Assembly: GCF_002140915.1 (NCBI RefSeq)
Contig: NZ_NGKU01000001.1
Location: forward strand, 1,272,770 to 1,336,769
DNA: 64,000 bases
Direction: 5' to 3'
DNA from: Candidatus Enterococcus testudinis
Lineage (GTDB): Bacteria > Bacillota > Bacilli > Lactobacillales > Enterococcaceae
Position numbers and translations under genes: made by a program
In this document: positions 45,676-55,562 of the stretch, in pieces
Layout: each line of letters starts with the position of its first letter
Numbering within the stretch: the stretch's first letter is position 1
Notes under the pieces: model-generated
The model's input: only the letters and a program-made list of their open reading frames with translations
What the model was told of the DNA's origin: nothing
Databases searched by the model: none

Positions 45676-46324
45676 AAGTATTGACTATTATTTGCCAGAA
45701 TTATGGCAAGCGTTGCGAGAAACAGGGATCATGATGGGGATATCCATTGGGGCAGCAATCATGCTCGGTTTGCCAATGGGCGTACTGCTGTATCTAACGA
45801 GGAGACAGTCTTTTTCTCTGGCCTATGAAGGCTTGAATCTGCTGGTGACGATCATCCGTTCATTTCCCTTCTTGCTCTTCGTCGTAGCCTTGATTCCTGT
45901 GACGAGAATGCTTTTAGGCAGTTCTTTTGGTCCAATTCCAGCGAGCTTGCCCCTAAGTATCGTAGCAATCAGTGTCTATGCCCGCTTAACTGAACAAGTC
46001 TTGTTAGATGTGCCGGAAGATGTGACGCTGCTGGCCAAATCACTTGGGGTGACGCGCTGGCAATATATTCGGTCTTTTTTGTTGCTTGAGGCCAGAAGCG
46101 GATTGGTCCTTGCTTTGACAACGACAATCGTCAGTATGGTTTCATATTCCACGGTTATGGGAATCGTAGGCGGCGGCGGAATTGGTGATTTCGCGATTCG
46201 CTATGGGTACCAACGCTATGAGTATGGAGTGATGTACTTTGCCATTTTGATCATGATTGTTTTGGTTTTTATATTGCAATGGCTTGGCAATGCCGTTGCA
46301 AAAAGAGTAGATAAACGTAAATAG
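45662..46324 (+). CDS. MetI-like ABC importer permease
   Basis: A 220-residue permease with about five membrane helices. The cytoplasmic EAA-type loop is seen as LLAKSLGVTRWQYIRSFLL; the SYSTVMGIVGGGGIGDFA stretch is highly characteristic of MetI-type permeases. Overlaps the ATPase gene, and is 13 bases before the binding-protein gene. Confidence 0.9.
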   Translation: MSVLESIDYYLPELWQALRETGIMMGISIGAAIMLGLPMGVLLYLTRRQSFSLAYEGLNLLVTIIRSFPFLLFVVALIPVTRMLLGSSFGPIPASLPLSIVAISVYARLTEQVLLDVPEDVTLLAKSLGVTRWQYIRSFLLLEARSGLVLALTTTIVSMVSYSTVMGIVGGGGIGDFAIRYGYQRYEYGVMYFAILIMIVLVFILQWLGNAVAKRVDKRK

Positions 46325-46337
46325 GAGGAAAAGGTAC

Positions 46338-47150
46338 ATGAAAAAAGGATTGGTATTAGGTTTAGGTGTTTTGACACTGGGGTTATTGGCAGCCTGCGGT
46401 TCGACAACAAATAATGAAGGCAGCGAAGACAAAGTGATCAAGGTGGCCTCGCAAACGACACCGATGACGGATGTCGTTAAAGTGGCGGCAGAAGCGGTTG
46501 AAGATGGTTGGACGATCGAATTGGTCCAAGTCAATGACAATATTCAGTATAATGAATTGTTGAATAATGAAGAAGTAGATGCCAATTTTGCCCAACACCA
46601 ACCATATATGGAGAAATTCAACGAAGAAAAGGATGCGCATTTAGTTGCTTTGGATAAAATCTACAATGCAAAGGTTGGTTTTTATTCTAAAGATTATACA
46701 GATATCGCGGATATTCCAGACGGCACAAAAGTGGCATTGCCAAATGATGTATCGAATGAAGGACGTGCATTGGCTATTTTAGCAGAACAAGGATTGATCA
46801 CCTTGAAAGATGGTGTTGGAGTCAATGGTACGTTGAAAGACATCACAGAAAACCCGAAAAATTTTGAGTGGTTATCGGTGGATTTGCTGAATTTAGCGGA
46901 AGCTTATGAAGAACCGAACGTTTCGCTAGTCTACAACTATCCAACCTATATCGCGAAAATAGGCTTAAAACCTGAGGATGCACTATTCCTTGAGAAAACG
47001 ATCGACGATCGATTTGCGATTTCATTAGTGGCGCGAGAAGACAATCAAGATTCTGAAAAAATCAAGGTCTTGCGCAAAGCGATGACAAGTGACAAAGTCA
47101 AAGAATTTTTAGAAAAAGACCATAGTGATACCTTGGTCCCAGCCTTTTAA
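46338..47150 (+). CDS. MetQ/NlpA-family substrate-binding lipoprotein
   Basis: A 270-residue lipoprotein with signal peptide and lipobox LLAACG (Cys20). The NlpA fold shows TPMTDVVKVAAEA, NYNE-like YNELLNNEEVDANFAQHQPY and ALPNDVSNEGRALAIL. Members bind methionine or related small ligands. AGGAGG precedes the ATG. Last gene of the lplA-metNIQ set. Confidence 0.9.
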   Translation: MKKGLVLGLGVLTLGLLAACGSTTNNEGSEDKVIKVASQTTPMTDVVKVAAEAVEDGWTIELVQVNDNIQYNELLNNEEVDANFAQHQPYMEKFNEEKDAHLVALDKIYNAKVGFYSKDYTDIADIPDGTKVALPNDVSNEGRALAILAEQGLITLKDGVGVNGTLKDITENPKNFEWLSVDLLNLAEAYEEPNVSLVYNYPTYIAKIGLKPEDALFLEKTIDDRFAISLVAREDNQDSEKIKVLRKAMTSDKVKEFLEKDHSDTLVPAF

Positions 47151-47159
47151 TCAACATGC

Positions 47160-47222
47160 ATGCAACAATGCCATTCCTCAGGCCGATAATGTAAGGTGGG
47201 AATGGTCATTGTTGCGTTTTTT
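47160..47222 (+). terminator. terminator after the MetQ-like gene
   Basis: GCAACAATG / CATTGTTGC outer stem with inner CCATTCC / GGAATGG, then T7. Confidence 0.82.
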
Positions 47223-47322
47223 TCTTTTTTCTGATCTATTTCCATGATATACTGATTTGGTCGGAAATCTTGCAGGGGAGACTCTGTACATACGTAAATA
47301 TAGAAATGGAGTTACATAACCA

Positions 47323-48903
47323 ATGGATAACCCAAAATTAAAACAACAAGTAGATAGTCGCCGAACATTTGCGATCATCTCTCACCCGGATGCCGGGAAA
47401 ACAACGATCACTGAACAATTGCTCTTATTTGGCGGCGCGATTCGTCAAGCTGGAACCGTTAAAGGGAAAAAGACAGGCAATTTCGCGAAATCTGACTGGA
47501 TGGATATCGAAAAACAACGGGGGATCTCTGTAACCAGTTCCGTGATGCAATTTGATTACCAAGGAAAACGCGTCAATATCTTGGATACACCTGGACACGA
47601 AGATTTTTCGGAAGATACGTATCGAACATTAATGGCTGTCGATAGTGCAGTCATGGTCATCGATAGCGCCAAAGGGATTGAAGCACAAACCAAAAAATTA
47701 TTTCAAGTAGTCAAAAAACGTGGTATCCCGATCTTTACCTTTATTAATAAATTGGATCGTGATGGCCGTGAGCCTTTGGATCTGTTAGAAGAGTTAGAAG
47801 ATCTATTGGCAATCGAATCATTTCCGATGAATTGGCCTATCGGTATGGGAAAAGGTCTTGAAGGATTGTATGATATTCATAATCAACGGGTCGAGTTTTA
47901 TCGTCCAGACAATCATGGCGGCGAACGTTTAGTACCTCTTGATGATGCTGGGCATCTGCCAGCGGATCATCCTTTTAGCCAAGACGGTTTGTTCCAACAA
48001 GTGATGGAAGAAGTGGAGTTACTACAAGAAGCAGGTGATTCCTTTGATACTGAGAAAATCGCACGCGGGGAGCAAACGCCGGTATTCTTTGGTTCGGCTT
48101 TGACCAACTTTGGGGTGCAAACATTCTTGGAAACATTCTTGCAATTTGCGCCGTCACCTTATGGGCACAAAACATTGGCTGATACAGAAGTGAGTCCTTA
48201 TGAACCTGAAATGTCAGGATTCGTCTTTAAAATCCAAGCCAACATGAATCCTGCACACCGTGATCGGATCGCTTTCGTACGTATCTGTTCTGGGACCTTT
48301 GAACGGGGGATGGACGTTACATTAGAGCGGACGGGCAAGAAAATGAAATTAAGCAATGTGACACAATTTATGGCGGATACCCGCGAAAATATCGAAGAAG
48401 CAGTTGCAGGTGATATTATTGGTGTCTACGATACTGGGAATTATCAAATTGGTGATACGATTTACGAAGGTAAGTTAAAAGTAGCTTATGAAGAATTGCC
48501 TTCGTTTACACCGGAATTGTTTATGAAAGTCACAGCCAAGAATGTGATGAAACAAAAATCTTTCCATAAAGGTATCTATCAATTGGTCCAAGAAGGGGCC
48601 ATTCAGTTGTACAAAACTTACTTAAGCGATGAATATATTATTGGTGCCGTTGGACAATTGCAGTTTGAAGTCTTCCAATACCGCATGCTGAATGAATATA
48701 ATGCAGAAGTCATTATGACACCGATGGGCAATAAGATTGCGCGTTGGATCGACCCGAAAGACCTTGATGAACGGATGAGTTCAAGTCGAAACATTTTGGC
48801 CAAAGACCGTTTTGACCAACCCTTGTTCTTGTTCGAAAATCAATTTGCGATGCGTTGGTTTGCGGATAAATATCCGGATGTTGAATTGAAGAGTTTGATG
48901 TAG
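47323..48903 (+). CDS. prfC: peptide chain release factor 3
   Basis: A 526-residue translational GTPase recycling RF1/RF2 after termination. G1 is [10 protein letters not shown]2 RGISVTSS, G3 DTPGHEDF, G4 NKLD. Domain and length match RF3, not EF-G. Single gene. Confidence 0.96.
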   Translation: MDNPKLKQQVDSRRTFAIISHPDAGKTTITEQLLLFGGAIRQAGTVKGKKTGNFAKSDWMDIEKQRGISVTSSVMQFDYQGKRVNILDTPGHEDFSEDTYRTLMAVDSAVMVIDSAKGIEAQTKKLFQVVKKRGIPIFTFINKLDRDGREPLDLLEELEDLLAIESFPMNWPIGMGKGLEGLYDIHNQRVEFYRPDNHGGERLVPLDDAGHLPADHPFSQDGLFQQVMEEVELLQEAGDSFDTEKIARGEQTPVFFGSALTNFGVQTFLETFLQFAPSPYGHKTLADTEVSPYEPEMSGFVFKIQANMNPAHRDRIAFVRICSGTFERGMDVTLERTGKKMKLSNVTQFMADTRENIEEAVAGDIIGVYDTGNYQIGDTIYEGKLKVAYEELPSFTPELFMKVTAKNVMKQKSFHKGIYQLVQEGAIQLYKTYLSDEYIIGAVGQLQFEVFQYRMLNEYNAEVIMTPMGNKIARWIDPKDLDERMSSSRNILAKDRFDQPLFLFENQFAMRWFADKYPDVELKSLM

Positions 48904-48938
48904 GAAACGACGTGTTTAGCATGAGTTGCAAAAAAATA

Positions 48939-48991
48939 TATCTATAAAAGAGGGCTGCGACAGTCACCTTTTATAGATATTTTTTTCTTTA
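48939..48991. terminator. terminator between prfC and the DUF1827 gene
   Basis: ATATCTATAAAAG pairs with CTTTTATAGATAT, then a T run; the convergent gene ends at 48992. Confidence 0.78.
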
Positions 48992-49303
48992 TCAACTGGA
49001 TGGGGAAAGGTTTTTTTGAATCGAGATCTCTACCACTTCTGGCATTTGAATAACAGATATACTGTTAGGGTCATACGAGCCGTTAGGTAGTTTCTTCAAA
49101 AAGTATTCTTGGATCTCTTCTACTTCTGTCGGTCGGATGTTGCGTTTTTTGTTGATCAGTAAGATTTCGTTATGATAGGGGGCAGAGGTAAAGATCACTG
49201 TTGTATCACCAGCGGTGTAAACCTTTACAAGTTCCGCATCCGTATTTTCTAACTGATTCATCACTAGTCGAGAATGGCTGTTGGTCACATTTATTAATTT
49301 CAC
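48992..49303 (-). CDS. DUF1827 family protein
   Basis: A 103-residue protein of unknown function that I recognise as the DUF1827 family of enterococci and relatives (KLINVTNSHSRLVMNQLENT, PYHNEILLINKKRNIR). Soluble, no signal peptide. The GTG at 49303 follows GAGGTGA at a normal distance; another GTG three codons earlier overlaps that site. Confidence 0.7.
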   Translation of the reverse strand: MKLINVTNSHSRLVMNQLENTDAELVKVYTAGDTTVIFTSAPYHNEILLINKKRNIRPTEVEEIQEYFLKKLPNGSYDPNSISVIQMPEVVEISIQKNLSPSS

Positions 49304-49459
49304 CAGACTCACCTCACATTCTATGTATTTATTAATAACATTATAGAGCGTTTTTTTTCAAAATAAAAGCCAGACAACTCAGAAAATCCAATTTTTTGGG
49401 GTAACATGGTTGTCTGGCATGGTGATCACTACACGCAGTAATGTCTCACCTCACTCTTT

Positions 49460-51700
49460 TTATTCGTGTTCTTCAGAATCGCTGACTTGTTGTATGTCTG
49501 CTTCGGGTGTTTTTGCGGTCACGATAATTTTGTCTGAATCATCGATTTCAGCTTGTAATGCACGGACTTCTGGATGTTCCAGATAGTATTCCGCGATGCC
49601 GTCTTCGATCTGATCTTGAATGGTTCGACGCAATGGTCGTGCACCCATGGTGGCACTATAGCCCAAATCGACTAATTTTTCTTGTACATTTTGCGGCACT
49701 TCGATCGATAATTTTTGTTGACGCAGTGTTTGATTGACTTCATCCAGCATCAATGAAACGATCGATAACAAGTTTTCTTTGCTTAGAGATTGGAATTCAA
49801 CGATGCCGTCAAAACGGTTCAAGAATTCAGGTGTAAAATAATTGTTCAATTGATTGAGTACAGAGCGTGTAATGCCTTCTCTGGCTGCGCCAAAGCCAAC
49901 ATTTGCTTCGACTTTACCTGTTCCAGCATTACTTGTCATGATGATCAAGGTATCTTTAAAGCTGACAGTTCTGCCTTGTGCATCTGTCAAACGTCCGTCA
50001 TCTAAAATTTGCAAGAACATGTGTAGAACATCTGGGTGAGCTTTTTCGACTTCATCCAACAAAATCAAACTATAAGGATTCCGACGCACTTTTTCAGTTA
50101 ATTGGCCGGCTTCTTCATAACCAACATAGCCTGGAGGAGAACCAATCAATTTTGCTACACTGTGTTTTTCCATGTATTCTGACATATCAAAGCGAATCAT
50201 GGCGTCTGCTGAACCAAATAGTTCAAAGGCCAATTGTTTTGCCAATTCAGTCTTCCCAACACCTGTTGGTCCAACAAAAAGGAAAGAACCGATTGGGCGA
50301 TTTTGTTTGCCTAAACCAACGCGGTTGCGGCGGATCGCTTTGGCTACTTTGTCGATGGCTTCTTGTTGACCAATCACTTTGGCTTTCAAATCATCAGCAA
50401 GGTTTTTTAATTGAGTTTGTTCTTTTTCCTTTAAATCACCGACAGGAATGTTGGTCCGTTCTTCAACGATTTGTTCCATATCTTTTTCGGTGATGACTGG
50501 CGTTTCTTCATCGCTGATTTGTCGTTCTTTCATTTTTTGCAGTTTATTGATCTGATCACGGTAGTAAGCGGCTTTCTCAAAGTCTTCTTCTTGGGAAGCG
50601 GCTTGTTTTTGTGCTTCAGCTTCTTGCAATTTTTTATCGATCATTTTTGGATCAACGATTTGGATCGTTAAGTTTTTCTTTGAGCCAGTTTCATCCAATA
50701 AATCGATGGCTTTATCTGGCAAGAAACGATCCTGAATATAACGGTTTGATAAAGTAGCAGCTGCTTGAATCGCTTCGTCAGTATACCGAACATGATGGTA
50801 GTCTTCGTAGCGTGGTTGCAGACCTTGTAAAATACGAATCGTTTCTTCGACAGTTGGTTCATCGACACGGACTGGTTGCAAGCGACGTTCTAAGGCCGCA
50901 TCCTTTTCAATGATGCGGTATTCATTCAATGTCGTCGCTCCGACCATTTGCAATTCACCACGAGCAAGTGCGGGTTTCAAGATATTTCCCGCATCCATAT
51001 TGCCATCGCCAGCAGCACCGGCCCCGACAATTTCGTGGACTTCATCGATAAATAAAATCACGTTCTCAGCTTGCTTGATTTCTTCGATCAGTTTTTGGAT
51101 TCGTTCTTCAAATTGACCACGAATGCCTGTGCCTTGAACAAGGGAGGCAACGTCTAAGCGAATGACTTCTTTGTCCATCAGCTTTTGCGGTACATCGCCA
51201 TCCACGATTTTTTGGGCTAATCCTTCGACAACTGCCGTTTTACCGACACCGGGCTCACCAATCAAAACAGGATTATTTTTGGTACGGCGATTCAAGATTT
51301 CAATGACGCGTTTGATTTCACTATCACGTCCAACAACAGGATCGACTTCGCCATCCCGTGCCATTTGAGTAATATTGATCCCGTATTCTCCTAAAAGACC
51401 ATTGGTCGCTTGGTTGTTCCGCGGTGGTTGACCACCGATGAATCCATTGCCGCCAGTTTGGGTAGGTGGCGTTTGATCAGCAGGATTTCCTTGCTGCATT
51501 TGACGGGACATTTGACGGAATAGATCATCCAAATTTCCAAAACCAAATGGGTCTTGCGCCATAGCGGCGGCAGCGTTTCCTGATTGTGTTTTTAATTTTT
51601 GATAACAACTTTGACAATAATCCAATTGTTTTCGTTGACCATTGACATTGGCATATAAATGAATCGATGCTTCATTTTTGCCACAATTTTGACAAAGCAT
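49460..51700 (-). CDS. clpE: ATP-dependent Clp protease ATPase subunit ClpE
   Basis: A 746-residue Hsp100 unfoldase working with ClpP. The N-terminal zinc finger (Cys3-x2-Cys6 and Cys29-x2-Cys32) and a Gln/Gly-rich linker set ClpE apart from ClpC. AAA+ domain 1 has [10 protein letters not shown], a UVR-type coiled coil follows ([18 protein letters not shown]), and AAA+ domain 2 has [12 protein letters not shown]. Probably stress-induced under CtsR, given the operator upstream. Confidence 0.95.
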   Translation of the reverse strand: MLCQNCGKNEASIHLYANVNGQRKQLDYCQSCYQKLKTQSGNAAAAMAQDPFGFGNLDDLFRQMSRQMQQGNPADQTPPTQTGGNGFIGGQPPRNNQATNGLLGEYGINITQMARDGEVDPVVGRDSEIKRVIEILNRRTKNNPVLIGEPGVGKTAVVEGLAQKIVDGDVPQKLMDKEVIRLDVASLVQGTGIRGQFEERIQKLIEEIKQAENVILFIDEVHEIVGAGAAGDGNMDAGNILKPALARGELQMVGATTLNEYRIIEKDAALERRLQPVRVDEPTVEETIRILQGLQPRYEDYHHVRYTDEAIQAAATLSNRYIQDRFLPDKAIDLLDETGSKKNLTIQIVDPKMIDKKLQEAEAQKQAASQEEDFEKAAYYRDQINKLQKMKERQISDEETPVITEKDMEQIVEERTNIPVGDLKEKEQTQLKNLADDLKAKVIGQQEAIDKVAKAIRRNRVGLGKQNRPIGSFLFVGPTGVGKTELAKQLAFELFGSADAMIRFDMSEYMEKHSVAKLIGSPPGYVGYEEAGQLTEKVRRNPYSLILLDEVEKAHPDVLHMFLQILDDGRLTDAQGRTVSFKDTLIIMTSNAGTGKVEANVGFGAAREGITRSVLNQLNNYFTPEFLNRFDGIVEFQSLSKENLLSIVSLMLDEVNQTLRQQKLSIEVPQNVQEKLVDLGYSATMGARPLRRTIQDQIEDGIAEYYLEHPEVRALQAEIDDSDKIIVTAKTPEADIQQVSDSEEHE

Positions 51701-51791
51701 AGATACACGACCTTTCTGATAGTTATCCTTTTTTATCCTATTATTTAATCAAAAGGATGATTAAAAAAGGGCAGTCATTTATCAAGGTTCT

Positions 51792-51844
51792 ATTGACCTT
51801 TACTGACCATAATTCTATTATACTGACTTTTGATCAGACTGCAA
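51792..51844 (-). promoter_or_regulatory. clpE promoter with CtsR-like box
   Basis: On the minus strand TTGCAG (51844-51839) and TATAAT (51822-51817) are 16 bases apart. Just downstream lies the heptad repeat GGTCAGT-AAA-GGTCAAT (51808-51792), close to the CtsR operator (A/G)GTCAAA-NAN-(A/G)GTCAAA. Its position over the transcription start fits repression. Confidence 0.72.
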
Positions 51845-51891
51845 CCATTTTAACTTGATCATTTTAGAAATTTGACTGGCTTTTTGAATGC

Positions 51892-51920
51892 TTTTCAAGT
51901 CTAGAAATTTCCCTTATAAT
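51892..51920 (+). promoter_or_regulatory. promoter of the 63-residue gene
   Basis: TTTTCA (51892-51897), 17-base spacer, perfect TATAAT (51915-51920). Confidence 0.5.
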
Positions 51921-51946
51921 AGGAACAAAGAGGTGAACAGCAGAAA

Positions 51947-52138
51947 ATGGATAACATTGATTTCAATACCAGTATCAACCAGCTGAGAAGCGGAGAAATC
52001 AAAGAGTTGTTGGTCACTCAAACGCAATTTTTAGTTTTTCGCGATGTATGGCTGCAACTTGATGATCGTGTCAATTTCGTCGGAGAAGCCGGTTTGAATG
52101 GTACTATTATTTATCGATATCAGTCAGAAAATAAATAG
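51947..52138 (+). CDS. unknown 63-residue protein upstream of ptsHI
   Basis: I do not recognise it. It has a promoter, a GAGGTG site 11 bases before the ATG, and coding-like residue use. The second half alternates hydrophobic and polar residues (FLVFRDVWLQL ... GTIIYRY) as in a small beta-sheet. Acidic-to-neutral, cytoplasmic. The ptsH start is 160 bases on with its own promoter candidate. Confidence 0.6.
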   Translation: MDNIDFNTSINQLRSGEIKELLVTQTQFLVFRDVWLQLDDRVNFVGEAGLNGTIIYRYQSENK

Positions 52139-52174
52139 CTGATCTATTTCGATCGGATATTTGAGAGAAAACGG

Positions 52175-52203
52175 TTGTCTAACTAAGAAAAAAATGGTAA
52201 TCT
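52175..52203 (+). promoter_or_regulatory. candidate promoter of ptsHI
   Basis: TTGTCT (52175-52180), 17-base spacer, TAATCT (52198-52203). The leader of about 90 bases shows no clear cre site. Confidence 0.4.
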
Positions 52204-52298
52204 TAACAGTTGAAAGGGTAATTTTTTTATGGTGCTTTGTGCGCCTTTAAAATGATGCCTTCACACAAAAAAATGGTTCATAAGGGAGATTGATCAAT

Positions 52299-52565
52299 AT
52301 GGAAAAGAAAGATTTTCACGTAGTTGCTGAGACAGGTATCCACGCACGTCCAGCTACATTATTAGTACAAACAGCAAGCAAATTCAATTCTGATATCAAC
52401 TTAGAATACAAAGGCAAATCAGTAAACCTTAAATCAATCATGGGCGTTATGTCATTAGGCGTTGGCCAAGGTTCTGACGTTACAATCACAGCTGAAGGCG
52501 CTGACGAAGCAGATGCAATTGCTGCAATCGTTGAAACAATGAAAAAAGAAGGTTTGTCTGAATAA
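52299..52565 (+). CDS. ptsH: phosphocarrier protein HPr
   Basis: An 88-residue PTS phosphocarrier. The phosphorelay His15 is in [10 protein letters not shown]; the regulatory Ser46 (target of HPr kinase, giving CcpA co-repressor) is in [14 protein letters not shown] at 52299 follows AAGGGAG. Its TAA overlaps the ptsI ATG by one base. Confidence 0.98.
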   Translation: MEKKDFHVVAETGIHARPATLLVQTASKFNSDINLEYKGKSVNLKSIMGVMSLGVGQGSDVTITAEGADEADAIAAIVETMKKEGLSE

Positions 52566-54292
52566 TGGTTGAGATGCTAAAAGGAATTGCTGCTAGTGAT
52601 GGCGTTGCCGTTGCGAAAGCCTACCTGTTAGTACAACCTGATTTATCTTTTTCAAAAGTAACAGTTGAAGATACGGCAGCAGAGGAAGCACGTTTAGATG
52701 AAGCGTTGGCGAAGTCAACTGCGGAATTACAACAAATCCGCGACAAAGCTGCGCAAACACTAGGCGAAGCAGAAGCACAAGTATTTGACGCGCATCTAAT
52801 GGTTCTTTCAGATCCAGAAATGATCGGTCAAATCAAACAAAACGTGACAGACAACAAAGTCAATGCTGAAGCAGCATTGAAAGAAGTGACTGACATGTAT
52901 ATTGGTATGTTTGAAGCAATGGATGACAATGCTTACATGCAAGAACGGGCAGCGGATATCAAAGATGTCGCAAAACGTATCTTGGCGCATTTGTTGAATG
53001 TAACCTTGCCAAATCCTTCAATGATCAACGAAGAAGTCGTTGTTGTTGCTCATGACTTGACACCAAGTGATACAGCACAATTAGACCGCAACTTCGTAAA
53101 AGCTTTTGTTACAGATATCGGTGGACGTACATCTCACTCTGCAATCATGGCACGGTCATTAGAAATTCCTGCAATCGTAGGAACGATGGAAATTACCGCA
53201 AAAGTGAATGCAGGCGATATTTTAGCTGTAAATGGAATCATCGGCGATGTGATCGTGAATCCAACTGATGATCAAGCAGCTGAATTTATCAAAGCAGGAG
53301 AAGCTTACGCTGACCAAAAAGCAGAATGGGAAAAATTGAAAGATGCTGAAACAGTGACCGCTGATGGCAAGCACTTTGAATTGGCTGCGAATATCGGAAC
53401 ACCTAAAGATTTAGATGGTGTTCACAACAATGGTGCAGAAGCAGTTGGTTTATACCGTACTGAATTCTTGTACATGGATTCTCCTGATTTCCCAACAGAA
53501 GAAGACCAATATAAAGCATACAAAGCAGTTTTAGAAGGAATGGCTGGCAAACCAGTTGTTGTCCGTACGATGGACATCGGTGGGGACAAAGAGCTTCCTT
53601 ATCTAAAATTACCTCATGAAATGAATCCATTCTTAGGCTATCGTGCATTGCGCATCAGCTTGTCTGAATTAGGGGACGATATGTTCCGTACGCAATTACG
53701 TGCCTTGCTTCGTGCATCAGCTCATGGAAATCTTCGTATTATGTTCCCAATGGTGGCAACATTGAAAGAATTCCGGACAGCGAAAAAAATGTACGATGAA
53801 GAACGTCAAAAATTGATTGATGAAGGTGTTGAAATTTCAAATGATATCCAAGTAGGTATCATGATCGAAATTCCAGCTGCAGCTGTTTTGGCAGATAAAT
53901 TTGCCAAAGAAGTTGACTTCTTCAGTATTGGTACCAATGATTTGATCCAATACACAATGGCTGCCGATCGGATGAATGAACGCGTATCTTACTTATACCA
54001 ACCATATAACCCATCCATCTTACGTTTGATCAAAAACGTCATCGATGCAGCGCACGCTGAAGGTAAATGGGCTGGTATGTGCGGCGAAATGGCTGGGGAT
54101 CAAACAGCTGTACCGTTGTTAGTAGGTATGGGCTTAGACGAGTTTTCAATGAGTGCAACTTCTGTTCTAAAAACACGCAGCCTAATGAAACGCTTATCAA
54201 CTACTGATATGCAAGAATTGGCGAAACGTGCTTTAGAAGATTGTGATACAATGGAAGATGTTGTAGCATTGATCGACGAGTATGTGAAGTAA
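52565..54292 (+). CDS. ptsI: PTS enzyme I
   Basis: A 575-residue PEP-protein phosphotransferase that phosphorylates HPr. The active His is in [13 protein letters not shown]; the PEP-binding region shows the [10 protein letters not shown] and CGEMAGD blocks. Coupled to ptsH by TAATG. Confidence 0.98.
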   Translation: MVEMLKGIAASDGVAVAKAYLLVQPDLSFSKVTVEDTAAEEARLDEALAKSTAELQQIRDKAAQTLGEAEAQVFDAHLMVLSDPEMIGQIKQNVTDNKVNAEAALKEVTDMYIGMFEAMDDNAYMQERAADIKDVAKRILAHLLNVTLPNPSMINEEVVVVAHDLTPSDTAQLDRNFVKAFVTDIGGRTSHSAIMARSLEIPAIVGTMEITAKVNAGDILAVNGIIGDVIVNPTDDQAAEFIKAGEAYADQKAEWEKLKDAETVTADGKHFELAANIGTPKDLDGVHNNGAEAVGLYRTEFLYMDSPDFPTEEDQYKAYKAVLEGMAGKPVVVRTMDIGGDKELPYLKLPHEMNPFLGYRALRISLSELGDDMFRTQLRALLRASAHGNLRIMFPMVATLKEFRTAKKMYDEERQKLIDEGVEISNDIQVGIMIEIPAAAVLADKFAKEVDFFSIGTNDLIQYTMAADRMNERVSYLYQPYNPSILRLIKNVIDAAHAEGKWAGMCGEMAGDQTAVPLLVGMGLDEFSMSATSVLKTRSLMKRLSTTDMQELAKRALEDCDTMEDVVALIDEYVK

Positions 54293-54302
54293 GCAAACAG
54301 TT

Positions 54303-54334
54303 AAGGCAGTAAGCATCCGCTTACTGCCTTTTTT
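54303..54334 (+). terminator. ptsHI terminator
   Basis: AAGGCAGTAAG (54303-54313) / CTTACTGCCTT (54320-54330) followed by T. Confidence 0.88.
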
Positions 54335-54523
54335 GCGTATACACATATAATTGACGTAACGAACAGTTTTGTCATATTCTACGTTAAATCATTGCTATTT
54401 CTAGTGATTCCAGTATCATGGAGACTAAGGATAAGCCATTACTAGGACCATGGTAGGAGTGTGTCTACAACTGACTATGCTATACTATAGGTAGACATAT
54501 TCAGTACCAAGGAGGAATTGTTT

Positions 54524-55534
54524 TTGAAAGTACTGCTTTACTTTGAAGGAGAAAAGTTATTGGCCAAATCAGGGATTGGCAGAGCGTTGGCCCATCAACA
54601 AAGAGCGTTGACTGATGTGGGTATTCCTTTTACATTAGACCGACATGCTGAAGATTATGATATATTGCATATCAATACCTATGGCATAAATAGTCTGCAT
54701 ATGGTTAACAAAGCCAAGCGACAAGGGAAAAAAGTCATTTATCATGCCCATTCTACAGAAGAGGATTTTCGGAATTCATTTATCGGTTCGAACCAGCTAT
54801 CGCCATTATATAAAAAATATCTGATCAATCTATATGAAAGAGCCGATCAATTGATCACGCCGACACCTTATTCGAAAGAATTGTTAGAAAGTTATGGGCT
54901 GAACCTGCCGATCAAGGCAATTTCCAATGGGATCGATTTAGCAAAATATCAACCAAAGGCGGAAAAAGAACAAGCCTTTCGCGATTATTTTCAATTAGAT
55001 CCGAATCAAAAAGTCATTATCTCAGTTGGGTTGTTTTTTGAACGCAAAGGTATTCTTGATTTTGTCGAGATTGCTAAACAATTACCTGAATACACATTTA
55101 TCTGGTTTGGCCATACACCGATGATGACCATTCCCAAAAAGATCCGTGATTTGGTCAATGAAAATCATCCCGCCAATGTCTTATTCCCAGGCTATATTAA
55201 AGGAGATATTATTGAAGGTGCCTATTCGGCCGCTGATTTGTTCTTTTTCCCATCTTATGAAGAAACGGAAGGTATCGTGGTATTAGAAGCCTTGGCCAGC
55301 AGACAACACATTTTGGTGCGAGACATCCCAGTTTATAAAGGCTGGCTCAAAGAGAACGAAAATGCCTATATGGCCAAAGACAATAACCACTTTGCTGCAA
55401 AAATCAAAGCAATCGTGGAAGGTGAAATGCCAGACTTAACCGAGGCTGGCTATCGTACGGCGCAGTCAAAAAGTATTGATGCAATTGGAAAAGAGTTACA
55501 AACTGTCTATCAGCAAGTGTTGACAAAGAAGTAG
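54524..55534 (+). CDS. bgsA: glycolipid glycosyltransferase, BgsA/CpoA-like
   Basis: A 336-residue GT4-family enzyme. By resemblance to BgsA of E. faecalis and CpoA of pneumococcus it should add the second sugar to monoglucosyl-diacylglycerol, making the diglycosyl lipid that anchors lipoteichoic acid. The acceptor region is KSGIGRALAHQQRAL, the middle HAHSTEEDFRNSF, and the donor-site E-x7-E motif is seen in EETEGIVVLEALA. No signal peptide; membrane-peripheral. TTG at 54524 lies 8 bases after AAGGAGG (an in-frame TTG two codons earlier is too close). Followed by bgsB. Confidence 0.85.
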   Translation: MKVLLYFEGEKLLAKSGIGRALAHQQRALTDVGIPFTLDRHAEDYDILHINTYGINSLHMVNKAKRQGKKVIYHAHSTEEDFRNSFIGSNQLSPLYKKYLINLYERADQLITPTPYSKELLESYGLNLPIKAISNGIDLAKYQPKAEKEQAFRDYFQLDPNQKVIISVGLFFERKGILDFVEIAKQLPEYTFIWFGHTPMMTIPKKIRDLVNENHPANVLFPGYIKGDIIEGAYSAADLFFFPSYEETEGIVVLEALASRQHILVRDIPVYKGWLKENENAYMAKDNNHFAAKIKAIVEGEMPDLTEAGYRTAQSKSIDAIGKELQTVYQQVLTKK

Positions 55535-55562
55535 CAATTATGCGAAGTTTGGAGGTACCGTT

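Noticed and set aside
48939-48991. Hairpin after prfC as a small RNA
   Set aside because: Stem plus T run directly after the stop codon is sufficiently explained as a terminator.
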